From the NCBI GenBank assembly GCA_937944075.1, contig CALDZZ010000251.1:1-12966 (forward strand): 12,966 nucleotides of DNA, given 5' to 3'. The stretch comes from an uncultured Rhizobiaceae group bacterium. Lineage in GTDB: Bacteria; Pseudomonadota; Alphaproteobacteria; Rhizobiales; Rhizobiaceae. This document shows, piece after piece, positions 1-7,793 of the stretch (position 1 is its first letter; each line of letters starts with the position of its first letter). The notes beneath the pieces were generated by a model. The model saw only the letters and a list, made by a program, of their open reading frames with translations, was not told the DNA's origin and did no database searches. Made by a program: the position numbers and the translations under genes.

Positions 1-425
1 AGTTTTTCAGTAAATTGCAAAATTGATTGCGAAATCTTGTTATGCAGCAAAACGGCTAGTTCAGGGTATTCATTCAGAATTCGATGCATGACCGTTCTGG
101 TAATCTTCATGATCTCACAATCCGTGCGTACAATTGCAGTTGCGAGACGTTCATTACTTGAGATAAGCGCAATCTCACCCAATAAACTGCCCGGGCCATA
201 AATCCCTACCGTATTTGCAACGCCCTTGTGAAACGATACAAGCTCAACCCTGCCAGAAACGATAACAAACCCGCAATTGGTTGATTGGCCCTGTCGATAT
301 AATTCATGATCTTTTGAAAATGACATTTTCTGACTGCCAAATGCAATCAGGCGCAAATGCTCATCATCAAAATCGCTAAACAATGAAACATTGCGCAAGA
401 GCTGAATATCTTCTTCAAGTGACAT
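1..425 (-). CDS. Cyclic nucleotide-binding (Crp-like) domain protein, 3' end cut off by window
   Basis: The reading frame opens at an ATG at 425 and stays open to the window edge, giving 141 codons and no stop, so the C-terminus is not visible. The visible part reads as a cNMP-binding beta-roll. It has the phosphate-binding-cassette pattern G-E-I-A-L at residues 83-87, followed by E-R-L-A-T with the conserved Arg at about 93, and a YRQGQ...GFVIVSGRVEL stretch earlier. After the cassette comes a helical segment (TRTVMHRILNEYPELAVLLHNKI) typical of the domain's C-helix. Whether a helix-turn-helix follows cannot be seen, so it may be a DNA-binding Crp/Fnr regulator or a stand-alone sensor domain. 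A good ribosome site (AAGGGA) overlaps the stop codon of the upstream response regulator, 11 bases away, so the two are almost certainly co-transcribed and probably work together. The ligand is unknown. Confidence 0.85.
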   Translation of the reverse strand, partial: MSLEEDIQLLRNVSLFSDFDDEHLRLIAFGSQKMSFSKDHELYRQGQSTNCGFVIVSGRVELVSFHKGVANTVGIYGPGSLLGEIALISSNERLATAIVRTDCEIMKITRTVMHRILNEYPELAVLLHNKISQSILQFTEK

Positions 426-436
426 GGCTGATTCCC

Positions 437-1120
437 TTATGGAACCAGTTTATAGCCTCCACCTTCGGTTACAAGCAATCTTGCATTTGAAGGATCTTTT
501 TCAACTTTCTGGCGAAGACGGTAGATATGGGTTTCAAGCGTGTGTGTTGTGACACCTGAATTATAGCCCCAAACCTGTTCAAGCAGTTCATCACGGCTGA
601 TGACTTTCTGCTCGGCTCGGTAAAGATATTTCATGATAGCCGTTTCTTTTTCAGTCAGGCGTATCTTGTTTCCATCTTCTTCTGTCAGAAGTTTTTGCGA
701 AGGTCTGAAGGTATAATGGCTGACGGTGAAAACAGCATCCTCGCTTTGTTCATGTGTTCGAAGCTGCGCACGCATTCTTGCAAGCAGGACAGCAAAGCGA
801 AACGGCTTGGTAACATAATCATTGGCACCGGCTTCAAGACCCAGGATTGTATCAGAATCCGTGTCATGCCCGGTCAACATGATAATTGGAGCAGTAAAGC
901 CGCCCTTTCTCAGAATCTTGACGGCTTCACGGCCATCCATATCCGGCAAGCCAACATCCATAACCAAGAGGTCAATTTGTTCAGCGCGAGCAACATTAAC
1001 ACCCTTGGTGGCACTGGCTTCAGTCATGATTGTAAACTCTTCGTACAAAGCCAATTGTTCAGTCAAGGCTTCTCTCAGATCATCATCGTCATCAATCAAT
1101 AAAATATTCTTAGTAGCCAT
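437..1120 (-). CDS. OmpR/PhoB-family two-component response regulator
   Basis: A 227-residue two-domain regulator. The receiver domain has the acidic cluster D10-D14, the phosphoacceptor D55 in VMDVGLPDMDG, T83 in IIMLTG and K105 in VTKPF, so all key residues for phosphorylation and switching are present. After a linker, a winged-helix output domain of about 95 residues ends in THTLETHIYRLRQKVE...GGGYKLVP, the usual DNA-recognition helix and C-terminal hairpin. I start at the ATG at 1120 rather than the ATG at 1153. The protein then begins MATKNILLIDDD as the family does, and GAGGAA sits at the right distance upstream. No histidine kinase is visible in the window, so it is locally an orphan. 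It is followed directly by a cNMP-domain protein and is divergent from an L,D-transpeptidase gene, a possible but unproven target. I do not assign a gene name. Confidence 0.93.
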   Translation of the reverse strand: MATKNILLIDDDDDLREALTEQLALYEEFTIMTEASATKGVNVARAEQIDLLVMDVGLPDMDGREAVKILRKGGFTAPIIMLTGHDTDSDTILGLEAGANDYVTKPFRFAVLLARMRAQLRTHEQSEDAVFTVSHYTFRPSQKLLTEEDGNKIRLTEKETAIMKYLYRAEQKVISRDELLEQVWGYNSGVTTHTLETHIYRLRQKVEKDPSNARLLVTEGGGYKLVP

Positions 1121-1124
1121 AATA

Positions 1125-1130
1125 TTCCTC
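1125..1130 (-). promoter_or_regulatory. Ribosome binding site deciding the response-regulator start
   Basis: GAGGAA on the minus strand, four bases before the ATG at 1120. No comparable site precedes the in-frame ATG at 1153, which supports the shorter protein. Confidence 0.7.
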
Positions 1131-1159
1131 AATGCAGTATGTTGCCAAAACAAAATGAT

Positions 1160-1175
1160 ATAAAATCTGTTTTAT
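1160..1175. repeat. AT-rich inverted repeat in the divergent control region
   Basis: ATAAAA-TCTG-TTTTAT, six perfectly paired bases each side of a four-base spacer. It lies between the response-regulator start and the L,D-transpeptidase start. It could be an operator or simply AT-rich promoter DNA. It has no G/C in its arms, so it is a weak candidate. Confidence 0.3.
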
Positions 1176-1184
1176 CAAATATCA

Positions 1185-1205
1185 CCTTATAGGAATATTA
1201 TAAGG
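1185..1205. promoter_or_regulatory. Inverted repeat CCTTATA-N7-TATAAGG, candidate operator
   Basis: Two perfectly complementary seven-base arms (CCTTATA and TATAAGG) separated by seven bases. It lies in the 154-base intergenic region between the divergent response-regulator and L,D-transpeptidase genes. The 14-base centre-to-centre spacing is compatible with a dimeric DNA-binding protein. Autoregulation by the adjacent OmpR-type protein would be the simplest guess, although such proteins more often use direct repeats. No convincing -35/-10 pair was found beside it. Confidence 0.4.
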
Positions 1206-1274
1206 CAATTTAGTACAAAAACACAGGCATGTGATAATTCAGTGCCAAATGTGAAAACGCGTGAAGTATGGAAA

Positions 1275-1799
1275 ATGTTGAATTTGATTGACGTAAAAAG
1301 ACATCCTGACGGTATCAAACATCACGGATTGCTGAGTTTCGCCAATAAAGACATTCCCTGTTGTCTTGGGCGCTCCGGTATTACGGCTCAAAAAAAAGAA
1401 GGTGACGGCGCTACACCTATTGGAACCTTCCGACTCTTATACGGGTTTTTTCGCAAGGACAGACTGAACAGGCCAATCACGCAATTACCAATCTCCCATA
1501 TTTGCAAAGAAGACGGCTGGTGTGACGAGGCTTCGAGCCCGAATTACAACACCCTTGTAACTCTTCCCTTTAATCACTCACATGAAAAAATGATGCGCGA
1601 TGATCGCCTGTACGATATTTGCATTGTACTGGACTACAACATCAATCCGAAAACAAGATATCGCGGCAGCGCAATCTTTTTTCATCTTACCAGCTCGCAG
1701 CGCAAACCTACCGAGGGATGTGTCGCGATTGATCCGGAAGACATGAGGCTTTTGTTACCATTTATCGACAATAAAACCCGAATGAGAATCCACGGCTGA
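1275..1799 (+). CDS. L,D-transpeptidase (YkuD-fold) family protein
   Basis: A 174-residue protein from the ATG at 1275. The family is recognised from the N-terminal block CCLGRSGITAQKKEGDGATPIGTFRL and the catalytic block near the C-terminus. There His137 (in FFHLTSS) is followed twelve residues later by Cys149 in PTEGCVAID, matching the H...(S/T)xGC pattern of YkuD-domain enzymes. These cross-link peptidoglycan stem peptides or attach proteins to them through a catalytic cysteine. The residue before the Gly is Glu rather than the usual His, as I recall for the COG3786-type branch. The N-terminus has no hydrophobic stretch, so no signal peptide or membrane anchor is visible. An in-frame GTG at 1242 would add 11 residues (MPNVKTREVWK), also not a signal peptide. 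Neither start has a strong ribosome site, so the start is uncertain. The gene is divergent from the response regulator and convergent with the PLP-protein gene. Confidence 0.87.
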   Translation: MLNLIDVKRHPDGIKHHGLLSFANKDIPCCLGRSGITAQKKEGDGATPIGTFRLLYGFFRKDRLNRPITQLPISHICKEDGWCDEASSPNYNTLVTLPFNHSHEKMMRDDRLYDICIVLDYNINPKTRYRGSAIFFHLTSSQRKPTEGCVAIDPEDMRLLLPFIDNKTRMRIHG

Positions 1800-1809
1800 A
1801 CAATCTACC

Positions 1810-2484
1810 TTATGCAGTATTTCTGGCACCAAAAATCCCACTACCAACACGAACATGTGTGGCATTAAATTCCATTGCGACCAGATAGTCAGCAGACATT
1901 CCCATAGACAGTTTTTCTATGCCGGCTTCTTTTGCAAGCTTTCTCAAAAGTGCAAAATGAGGTCCTGGATTTTCATCAAAGGGAGGGATACACATCAGAC
2001 CTTCTATCGCCAGTCCAAGATCACTTCTGCAAAATTCGATAAATGTGAGAGCCTCATCAGGCAATATGCCTGCCTTCTGTGGCTCAGATCCCGTGTTCAC
2101 CTGAATGAACAGTTTCATCGTCTTGTTTTGGGCTCTTGCTTCTTTCGCAACTGATTTTGCAATTTTTTCTCGATCAATGGTTTGGATACAATCAAACAAC
2201 TCAACAGCCTCTTTTGTCTTGTTGCTTTGAAGCGGTCCGATAAGGTGCAATTCGATATCAGGTGTTTTTGATTTCAGCTCCGGCCATTTGCCTTGTGCCT
2301 CTTGCACCCGGTTTTCACCAAAGACCCTTGCTCCCTCATCAATCACTGGCTGAATGGCATTTGCGTCATAGGTTTTTGAAACGCATACCAATTGCGGCAT
2401 TTCAACATCATGTTTTTGCGCATGGGATTTCATCTGCTCCAACACATTGTGATAGTTTTCAGCGCTAGGGTTTTTGTCTTTCAT
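1810..2484 (-). CDS. YggS-family pyridoxal phosphate homeostasis protein
   Basis: A 224-residue single-domain TIM-barrel protein of the YggS/PLPBP family (COG0325). These bind pyridoxal 5'-phosphate and buffer its cellular level without a known catalytic activity. The PLP-binding lysine is K37 in VCVSK. Other family blocks are GENRVQEA, HLIGPLQSNK, FIQVNTGSEPQKAG, GLMCIPP and the C-terminal LSMGMSADYLVAME...HVRVGSGIFGAR, which forms the phosphate-binding end. Length is normal for the family. The ATG at 2484 is preceded by only a weak purine stretch. It is tail to tail with the L,D-transpeptidase gene (10-base gap) and divergent from leuS, an association seen in other alphaproteobacteria as far as I recall. 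Escherichia coli yggS is the reference gene, and no firm three-letter name applies here. Confidence 0.93.
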   Translation of the reverse strand: MKDKNPSAENYHNVLEQMKSHAQKHDVEMPQLVCVSKTYDANAIQPVIDEGARVFGENRVQEAQGKWPELKSKTPDIELHLIGPLQSNKTKEAVELFDCIQTIDREKIAKSVAKEARAQNKTMKLFIQVNTGSEPQKAGILPDEALTFIEFCRSDLGLAIEGLMCIPPFDENPGPHFALLRKLAKEAGIEKLSMGMSADYLVAMEFNATHVRVGSGIFGARNTA

Positions 2485-2507
2485 GAGGTTCTCTTGAATG
2501 TTCGCAA

Positions 2508-2522
2508 GTCAACAAGGTTGAC
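2508..2522. promoter_or_regulatory. Inverted repeat GTCAAC-AAG-GTTGAC between divergent YggS and leuS
   Basis: Six-base arms around a three-base centre in the 115-base region between divergently read genes. Each arm also forms a -35-like hexamer: TTGACG on the plus strand at 2518-2523 and TTGACT on the minus strand at 2507-2512. I found no good -10 hexamer at 16-18 bases from either, so back-to-back promoters are only a possibility. Confidence 0.3.
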
Positions 2523-2599
2523 GCTTTCGCTAATTTCTGGTGAAGGTCATTAGCAATGATATATTACACAACTCCAGGCATTCAAACAGAAACAATAAA

Positions 2600-5218
2600 A
2601 TGACAACAGAACGCTACAATCCGCGCGCAAGCGAACCTCATTGGCAAAAAATCTGGAACGAGAAAAAACTGTTTGAAACAGATACCAATCCGGACACTGG
2701 CAAGCCTGCCTATTATGTACTGGAAATGTTTCCCTATCCTTCCGGCCGCATACACATGGGGCATGTACGAAATTACACCATGGGGGATGTTGTCGCTCGA
2801 TATAAACGCGCAAAAGGCTTTGAGGTTTTGCATCCAATGGGCTGGGATGCATTTGGTATGCCGGCTGAAAATGCGGCCATGCAAAACAATACCCACCCAA
2901 AAGGCTGGACTTATGACAACATAGCCTCAATGCGCAAACAGTTGAAAAGCATGGGGCTTTCACTGGACTGGTCCCGTGAGTTCGCCACTTGTGATGTGGA
3001 CTATTACGCGCAACAACAGGCACTTTTTCTTGATTTTCTTGAGCATGGTCTGGTCTACCGCAAGGAAGCAAAAGTAAACTGGGATCCTGTTGACATGACC
3101 GTGCTTGCCAACGAGCAGGTTATCGACGGCAAGGGCTGGCGCTCAGGCGCAGAAGTTGAACAGCGAGAACTAACACAGTGGTTTTTCAAGATTTCGGATT
3201 TCTCCGAAGAACTTCTTGAAGCAATCGATGGTCTGGATGAATGGCCAGCCAAGGTAAAACTTATGCAGTCCAACTGGATTGGGAAAAGCCGCGGGCTGCA
3301 AATGAAGTTTGACCTAACCAAGAGCTATGGTTCATTCGACAGTTTTGAAATTTATACGACGCGGCCGGATACATTGGCAGGTGCCAGCTTCATGGCGATA
3401 GCACCGGAACATCCGCTGGCACTTGAACTGGCCAAAAGCGATGAGGCCTTAAAAACATTTTCAAAAGAAGTACGCAAGACCGGTACATCAGCAGAAGAAC
3501 TGGAAACGGCTGAAAAACAGGGCTATGACACTGGCCTTGAAGTAAAACATCCACTTTATCCGGATCAAACACTTCCGGTTTATGTCGCAAATTTCATTTT
3601 AATGGATTATGGCACAGGCGCAATTTTTGGCTGTCCTGCACATGACCAACGTGACCATGATTTTGCCAGGAAATACAATCTGCCGATCATAGGAACCTTC
3701 ATACCGGAAGACACAACAGAGGATCCTGATACCTTCGTATCCGATGAACCTTTTGTGCCTTTGAAAAGTGAAAGGGTGAGATGGATCAATCAACCTGCTG
3801 GTCTGGACACTGCTACCGGACAGGAAGCCATTGATAAAACCATCGATTGGGCAGAACACCAAAACCTTGGACAGGGACAGGTTCAATTCAGACTAAGGGA
3901 CTGGGGTATCTCGCGCCAGCGCTACTGGGGTTGTCCAATCCCGATTGTTCATTGTGAAGACTGCGGGGTTGTACCAGAGAAAAAGGAAAATCTTCCGGTT
4001 CAATTGCCGGATGATGTCACGTTTGATGTTCCAGGCAATCCCCTTGATCGTCATCAGACATGGCGAAACACTCAGTGCCCTGAATGCGGCAAGGATGCCA
4101 AGCGTGAAACTGATACGATGGATACTTTCGTTGACTCATCATGGTATTTTGCCCGCTTTATAACACCCCATGGCGATACACCTACTAACAGGCAGGCAGC
4201 CAATCACTGGCTACCTGTCGACCAATATATCGGTGGAATCGAACACGCCATCCTGCATCTGCTGTATTCTAGGTTTTTCTCACGAGCCATGTCTATTACC
4301 GGGCATATGGATATCAAGGAACCTTTTAAGGGATTATTTACCCAGGGCATGGTGGTACACGAGACCTACGGCAACAAGGAAATGGGTTGGTTGCAGCCAT
4401 CCGAGTTGAACATCGTTGAACAGGATGGAAGCCGCAAAGCCTACAGGCTTTCAGACAATACCGAAGTTCCGATTGGTGGCATTGAGAAAATGTCAAAATC
4501 GAAAAAGAACGTTGTTGATCCCGATGATATTATTGAAACCTATGGTGCTGATACGGCCCGTTTCTTCATGTTGTCTGATTCTCCACCAGAACGAGACGTT
4601 GAATGGACAGATGCCGGGGCAGAAGGCGCACATCGTTTTATTCAGCGTATTTGGCGCCTTGTTCAGACATGGTCTGATAATATAAAGAATGCCGGCGATC
4701 CAAAATTGGGTGACAACGAGAAAGCCATTGCCATTCGCAAGGCTTCTCACAAGACCCTGAAAGCCATCGGAGATGACATTGAAAGGCTTGGTTTTAACCG
4801 CGCAATTGCCAGATTGTATGAGTATGTAAATATTCTCTCTGGAGCAGGGGACGTATCAAAAAGCAATCCCGAGCTGGATAGCGCCATGAAAGAAGGCTTG
4901 TCTTTCCTGATCCAGTGTTTTTCACCAGTTATGCCGCATTTGGCAGAAACCTGCTGGGAAGAACTTGGATTTGACGGTCTTGCCTCACAGCAATCCTGGC
5001 CTCAATATGATGAAGCGCTGGCTGTTGATGATACAATCATTCTGCCGGTTCAAATCAACGGCAAGAAGCGCGGGGATCTGGAAGTTAATCCTGATGCATC
5101 AAAAGAAGAAATAGAGACTGCAACTTTGGCGCTGGATGTGGTAATAAAAAATCTGGATGGTAAAACACCAAAGAAAATAATCGTTGTACCGAAGAGAATT
5201 GTGAATGTTGTTATCTAG
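2600..5218 (+). CDS. leuS: Leucyl-tRNA synthetase
   Basis: An 872-residue class I aminoacyl-tRNA synthetase that charges tRNA-Leu in the cytoplasm. The HIGH motif is HMGH at residues 52-55 (PYPSGRIHMGHVRNYTMGD). The KMSKS loop is at 630-634. The inserted CP1 editing domain shows TTRPDT (253-258) and GCPAHDQRDHD (344-354), so post-transfer editing should be intact. A zinc-binding knuckle with CEDC and CPEC pairs precedes the conserved DTMDTFVDSSWY block. The C-terminus ends in the leucine-enzyme-specific LPVQINGKKRGDLEV...KKIIVVPKRIVNVVI. I choose the ATG at 2600 because the protein then begins MTTERYNPRASEPHWQKIW as homologues do. A GTG at 2540 would add 20 residues without family support. 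No clear ribosome site precedes 2600. It is the first gene of the leuS-lptE-holA operon. Confidence 0.98.
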   Translation: MTTERYNPRASEPHWQKIWNEKKLFETDTNPDTGKPAYYVLEMFPYPSGRIHMGHVRNYTMGDVVARYKRAKGFEVLHPMGWDAFGMPAENAAMQNNTHPKGWTYDNIASMRKQLKSMGLSLDWSREFATCDVDYYAQQQALFLDFLEHGLVYRKEAKVNWDPVDMTVLANEQVIDGKGWRSGAEVEQRELTQWFFKISDFSEELLEAIDGLDEWPAKVKLMQSNWIGKSRGLQMKFDLTKSYGSFDSFEIYTTRPDTLAGASFMAIAPEHPLALELAKSDEALKTFSKEVRKTGTSAEELETAEKQGYDTGLEVKHPLYPDQTLPVYVANFILMDYGTGAIFGCPAHDQRDHDFARKYNLPIIGTFIPEDTTEDPDTFVSDEPFVPLKSERVRWINQPAGLDTATGQEAIDKTIDWAEHQNLGQGQVQFRLRDWGISRQRYWGCPIPIVHCEDCGVVPEKKENLPVQLPDDVTFDVPGNPLDRHQTWRNTQCPECGKDAKRETDTMDTFVDSSWYFARFITPHGDTPTNRQAANHWLPVDQYIGGIEHAILHLLYSRFFSRAMSITGHMDIKEPFKGLFTQGMVVHETYGNKEMGWLQPSELNIVEQDGSRKAYRLSDNTEVPIGGIEKMSKSKKNVVDPDDIIETYGADTARFFMLSDSPPERDVEWTDAGAEGAHRFIQRIWRLVQTWSDNIKNAGDPKLGDNEKAIAIRKASHKTLKAIGDDIERLGFNRAIARLYEYVNILSGAGDVSKSNPELDSAMKEGLSFLIQCFSPVMPHLAETCWEELGFDGLASQQSWPQYDEALAVDDTIILPVQINGKKRGDLEVNPDASKEEIETATLALDVVIKNLDGKTPKKIIVVPKRIVNVVI

Positions 5219-5723
5219 TCAAATCACGAAAGTCAGCCGTTCTTTCATCAGCATAATGGCTGTTTTGTTTCTGGCTTCCTGTCAATACCAACCGCTATAT
5301 GGCGATCGCGGTAACAGTGCTGGTGCCGGTCTTGAAACAGTTGGCGTAGCAAATGTTGATAGCCGTGTTGGATTGCAGGTAAGAAATAATCTTCTTTTCT
5401 TGATGAATGGCGGGTTTGCCTCCAGCGAAAAGACCCATGAAGCCCAACTCAGAGTGAGTTACAGCAATAAACAACTCGCTTCCTTGCCTCTTGTAGCAGA
5501 TTCAACTGCAGGTACGGTGACTGTACGCGCTTCTTACGATCTGATTGATCTTCGAACCGGTGAGGTCGTTGCAAGCGGATTGCGGGATGCAACTGCTTCT
5601 TATGATCGCACAGGTCAGGTCTTTGCAAACAATCGCGCAGTGCGAGATGCAGAAAATCGTGCAGCGAAGGAAACGGCAGAATCCCTTCGCCTCGCAATTG
5701 CTTCACATCTGAGCCAGCAATAA
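5205..5723 (+). CDS. lptE: LPS-assembly lipoprotein LptE
   Basis: A 172-residue lipoprotein. A signal peptide (a few charged residues, then FISIMAVLFLASC) ends in a lipobox LASC with the lipidated cysteine at about residue 26. It is followed by QYQPLYG, the short aromatic stretch typical of alphaproteobacterial LptE just after the lipid anchor. The rest is predicted mixed alpha/beta. LptE plugs the LptD barrel in the outer membrane and takes part in final lipopolysaccharide transport. The family is poorly conserved, so the call rests on the lipobox, the size and the position between leuS and holA, which is the standard place in Gram-negative bacteria. The start overlaps the last 14 bases of leuS, which points to translational coupling. 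Its presence implies an LPS-type outer membrane. Confidence 0.85.
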   Translation: MLLSSQITKVSRSFISIMAVLFLASCQYQPLYGDRGNSAGAGLETVGVANVDSRVGLQVRNNLLFLMNGGFASSEKTHEAQLRVSYSNKQLASLPLVADSTAGTVTVRASYDLIDLRTGEVVASGLRDATASYDRTGQVFANNRAVRDAENRAAKETAESLRLAIASHLSQQ

Positions 5724-5727
5724 CTAC

Positions 5728-6768
5728 ATGGCCTCACTCAAGCCACGTGACATTGAGCCATTTTTAAAAAAGCCTGATTTTTCGAGAGCTGTTATTTTAC
5801 TGTATGGTCCTGATCCGGGTCTTGTTAGTGAACGCGCTGACATCCTGAGCGAAAAATCCGGCGTTGATCTTTCTGATCCCTTCAGTCTTATCCGCATGGA
5901 TGCAGATGATGCTGCAAGTGACGTTGCCCGTATTGCTGATGAAGCTCACACTATTGCAATGTTTGGCGGAAAACGTTTGATCAGAATATCTGGCGTGACC
6001 AGAAAGGATCTTTCCAAATCAGTCAAACCCGTGTTGGCAACCCCACCCGAAGAAGCAATCATTCTCATAGAATCAGGCGACTTGAAAAAGTCTGCCGGCT
6101 TGAGAAAACAGATCGAAACTAGTCCGGCCGGCCTTGCCATACCCTGCTATCAGGATACAGATGCAGCCATTGAACAACTGATAGACCAGGAACTGATTGA
6201 AAAAAACTACAGGATTAGTCGTGAGACAAGAGCCTTGTTGAAATCAATGCTTGGCGACAATCGCATGGTATCTCGAGGTGAGCTGAAAAAACTTGCTCTT
6301 TATTGTGAAGGCAAGGATGAAATTACAGATCAGGCAATTCATGAAATTGTCGGCGATGCTTCCAAACTGGTAATGGATGATGTCATTGACACCACAGCAA
6401 CCGGAAATCCTGCTCAGTTGCAAACAGTCTTACCAAAGGCACTGGAAGCCGGCAATCAGCCCGACATCATCCTGCTTGGTGTTTTACGCCATTTTCAAAT
6501 GATGCAAAACGCAAGAAGCAGGGTTGAGCTTCACCGACAAAATACATCTACTGTGGTCAGCGGCATGAGACCACCCGTGCATTTTGCAAGGAAAGATGCC
6601 GTTTCACAGGCAATCAACATCTGGTCACTCGACAGACTGACCCGTGCATTAACAAGAATAGACAAGGCGATGCTTGAGTGTCGGCAAAAAGCTGGAATCT
6701 CACAAGCACTATGCAGCACAACATTACTGGCTTTAAGCCTTGAAGCAGCGGCTTTGAAGAAACGCTAA
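5728..6768 (+). CDS. holA: DNA polymerase III subunit delta
   Basis: A 346-residue protein of the usual length for the delta subunit of the clamp loader, which opens the beta sliding clamp during loading on DNA. Recognisable parts are the N-terminal AAA+-like region (AVILLYGPDPGLVSERAD, lacking a working Walker A as expected for delta), FGGKRLIRI, and the C-terminal collar region (ILLGVLRHFQMM...LDRLTRALTRIDKAMLECRQKAG). The start ATG lies four bases after the lptE stop, so it is the third gene of the leuS-lptE-holA operon. No strong ribosome site precedes it, consistent with coupling to lptE translation. It ends facing parB, 31 bases away. Confidence 0.95.
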   Translation: MASLKPRDIEPFLKKPDFSRAVILLYGPDPGLVSERADILSEKSGVDLSDPFSLIRMDADDAASDVARIADEAHTIAMFGGKRLIRISGVTRKDLSKSVKPVLATPPEEAIILIESGDLKKSAGLRKQIETSPAGLAIPCYQDTDAAIEQLIDQELIEKNYRISRETRALLKSMLGDNRMVSRGELKKLALYCEGKDEITDQAIHEIVGDASKLVMDDVIDTTATGNPAQLQTVLPKALEAGNQPDIILLGVLRHFQMMQNARSRVELHRQNTSTVVSGMRPPVHFARKDAVSQAINIWSLDRLTRALTRIDKAMLECRQKAGISQALCSTTLLALSLEAAALKKR

Positions 6769-6787
6769 AGATTGCTATAGCGAAAGT

Positions 6788-6803
6788 CTGAAACTGGTTT
6801 CAG
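6788..6803. terminator. Short inverted repeat between convergent holA and parB
   Basis: CTGAAA-CTGG-TTTCAG lies in the 31-base gap between the two convergent genes and overlaps the parB stop codon. It could form a six-base stem for transcripts from either side, but it is AT-rich and no T-run follows on either strand. It is therefore at best a weak bidirectional terminator or an RNA 3'-end stem. Confidence 0.25.
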
Positions 6804-7750
6804 GATGGCATTGCTGAATTTTTCAACCGTCGGCAAATTTCATCAAGCTGGTCAAGGTTTGAATACTTGATTTTCAATTCACCTTTTTCCTTGTCGCCAT
6901 GTTTTAGATCGACCTTGAGACCAAGGCTGTCTTCAATCTGACGTTCCAGCGCACGTATGTCAGCGCTTTTTTCAGGTCTGGAAGATTTGCCAGTTGGCTT
7001 GCTGGATGATTGGGTTTCCAATTCCCCCTGGGCAAGAAGTTCTGCCTGACGAACGGAAAGACCTTCTTCAAGTATACGTTTGGCAAGCGCCTTGGGGTCA
7101 TCAGCTGTAACAAGGGTCCGTGCGTGGCCAGCCGACAGACTTCCCGAACTCACAAATGCCTGTACTTCTTTTGGCAACTTAAGCAATCTAAGCGTGTTGG
7201 CCACATGCGAACGACTTTTGCCAATCACCTGCGCCAGATCATTTTGGCTATAATCATATTCATCAATCAGTTGCTGATAGCCTTGTGCCTCTTCAACTGA
7301 ATTCAAGTCAGAGCGTTGAACATTTTCAATAATGGCTAGTTCAAGCGCCTGTTTGTCTGCTACATCGCGTATGACAATCGGAACCTCATGAAGGCCTGCT
7401 TTTTGGGCTGATCGCCAACGTCTTTCACCAGCAATGATTTCAAACTGCGCACCACCCAGATCTTCACCCTTTGCCGGACGCACAAGAATGGGCTGGACAA
7501 TACCATGCTCACGAATGGAATTCGAAAGATCGGTGAGTTCACTGTCAGAAAAAATCTTTCTGGGGTTGTTGGGATTGGCACGCAAATGTTCGATTGGAAC
7601 TACCCGCTCGCCTTGTTTTACAACTGCAGCCTCTTGCGAAACAGTTTCACTGGAAGCCGTAGACTTTTCCGGTACCAAAGGCTGATCCAAATCACCCATC
7701 AAGGCTGCCAGCCCGCGGCCAAGACGTTTTTTAGAATTGTCATCTGACAT
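6800..7750 (-). CDS. parB: Chromosome partitioning protein ParB
   Basis: A 316-residue ParB-type CTPase and DNA clamp. The N-terminus KKRLGRGLAALMGD is the conserved segment that contacts and stimulates ParA. The ParB/Srx domain carries the CTP-binding GERRWR at 108-113 and ENVQRSDLN at 142-150. A helix-turn-helix at about 167-189 (YSQNDLAQVIGKSRSHVANTLRLL), followed by SAGHAR, reads parS. A linker and a C-terminal dimerisation domain complete it. ParB loads at parS, slides and spreads over nearby DNA, and recruits SMC and ParA. The start ATG at 7750 has GAGG at a good distance. It lies 43 bases after parA in the same operon. Four parS-like sites (see separate entries) lie 1.5 to 4.4 kb upstream of its start. 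Confidence 0.98.
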   Translation of the reverse strand: MSDDNSKKRLGRGLAALMGDLDQPLVPEKSTASSETVSQEAAVVKQGERVVPIEHLRANPNNPRKIFSDSELTDLSNSIREHGIVQPILVRPAKGEDLGGAQFEIIAGERRWRSAQKAGLHEVPIVIRDVADKQALELAIIENVQRSDLNSVEEAQGYQQLIDEYDYSQNDLAQVIGKSRSHVANTLRLLKLPKEVQAFVSSGSLSAGHARTLVTADDPKALAKRILEEGLSVRQAELLAQGELETQSSSKPTGKSSRPEKSADIRALERQIEDSLGLKVDLKHGDKEKGELKIKYSNLDQLDEICRRLKNSAMPS

Positions 7751-7793
7751 GATTTTACCTCGTCTATATCCAGTTGTTACGGATATGAATCAA

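Noticed and set aside
2540..2599. Upstream in-frame GTG extension of leuS
   Set aside because: The added 20 residues have no family counterpart, and the protein from the ATG at 2600 begins exactly as LeuS homologues do.
5744..5749. CACGTG core at the start of holA
   Set aside because: Only the six-base core is present. The flanks do not match the parS arms.
7766..7786. ATATCC-N9-GGATAT between parA and parB
   Set aside because: Short AT-rich arms with a wide spacer in a 43-base gap inside an operon. No T-run and no known motif, so it is not strong enough to annotate.
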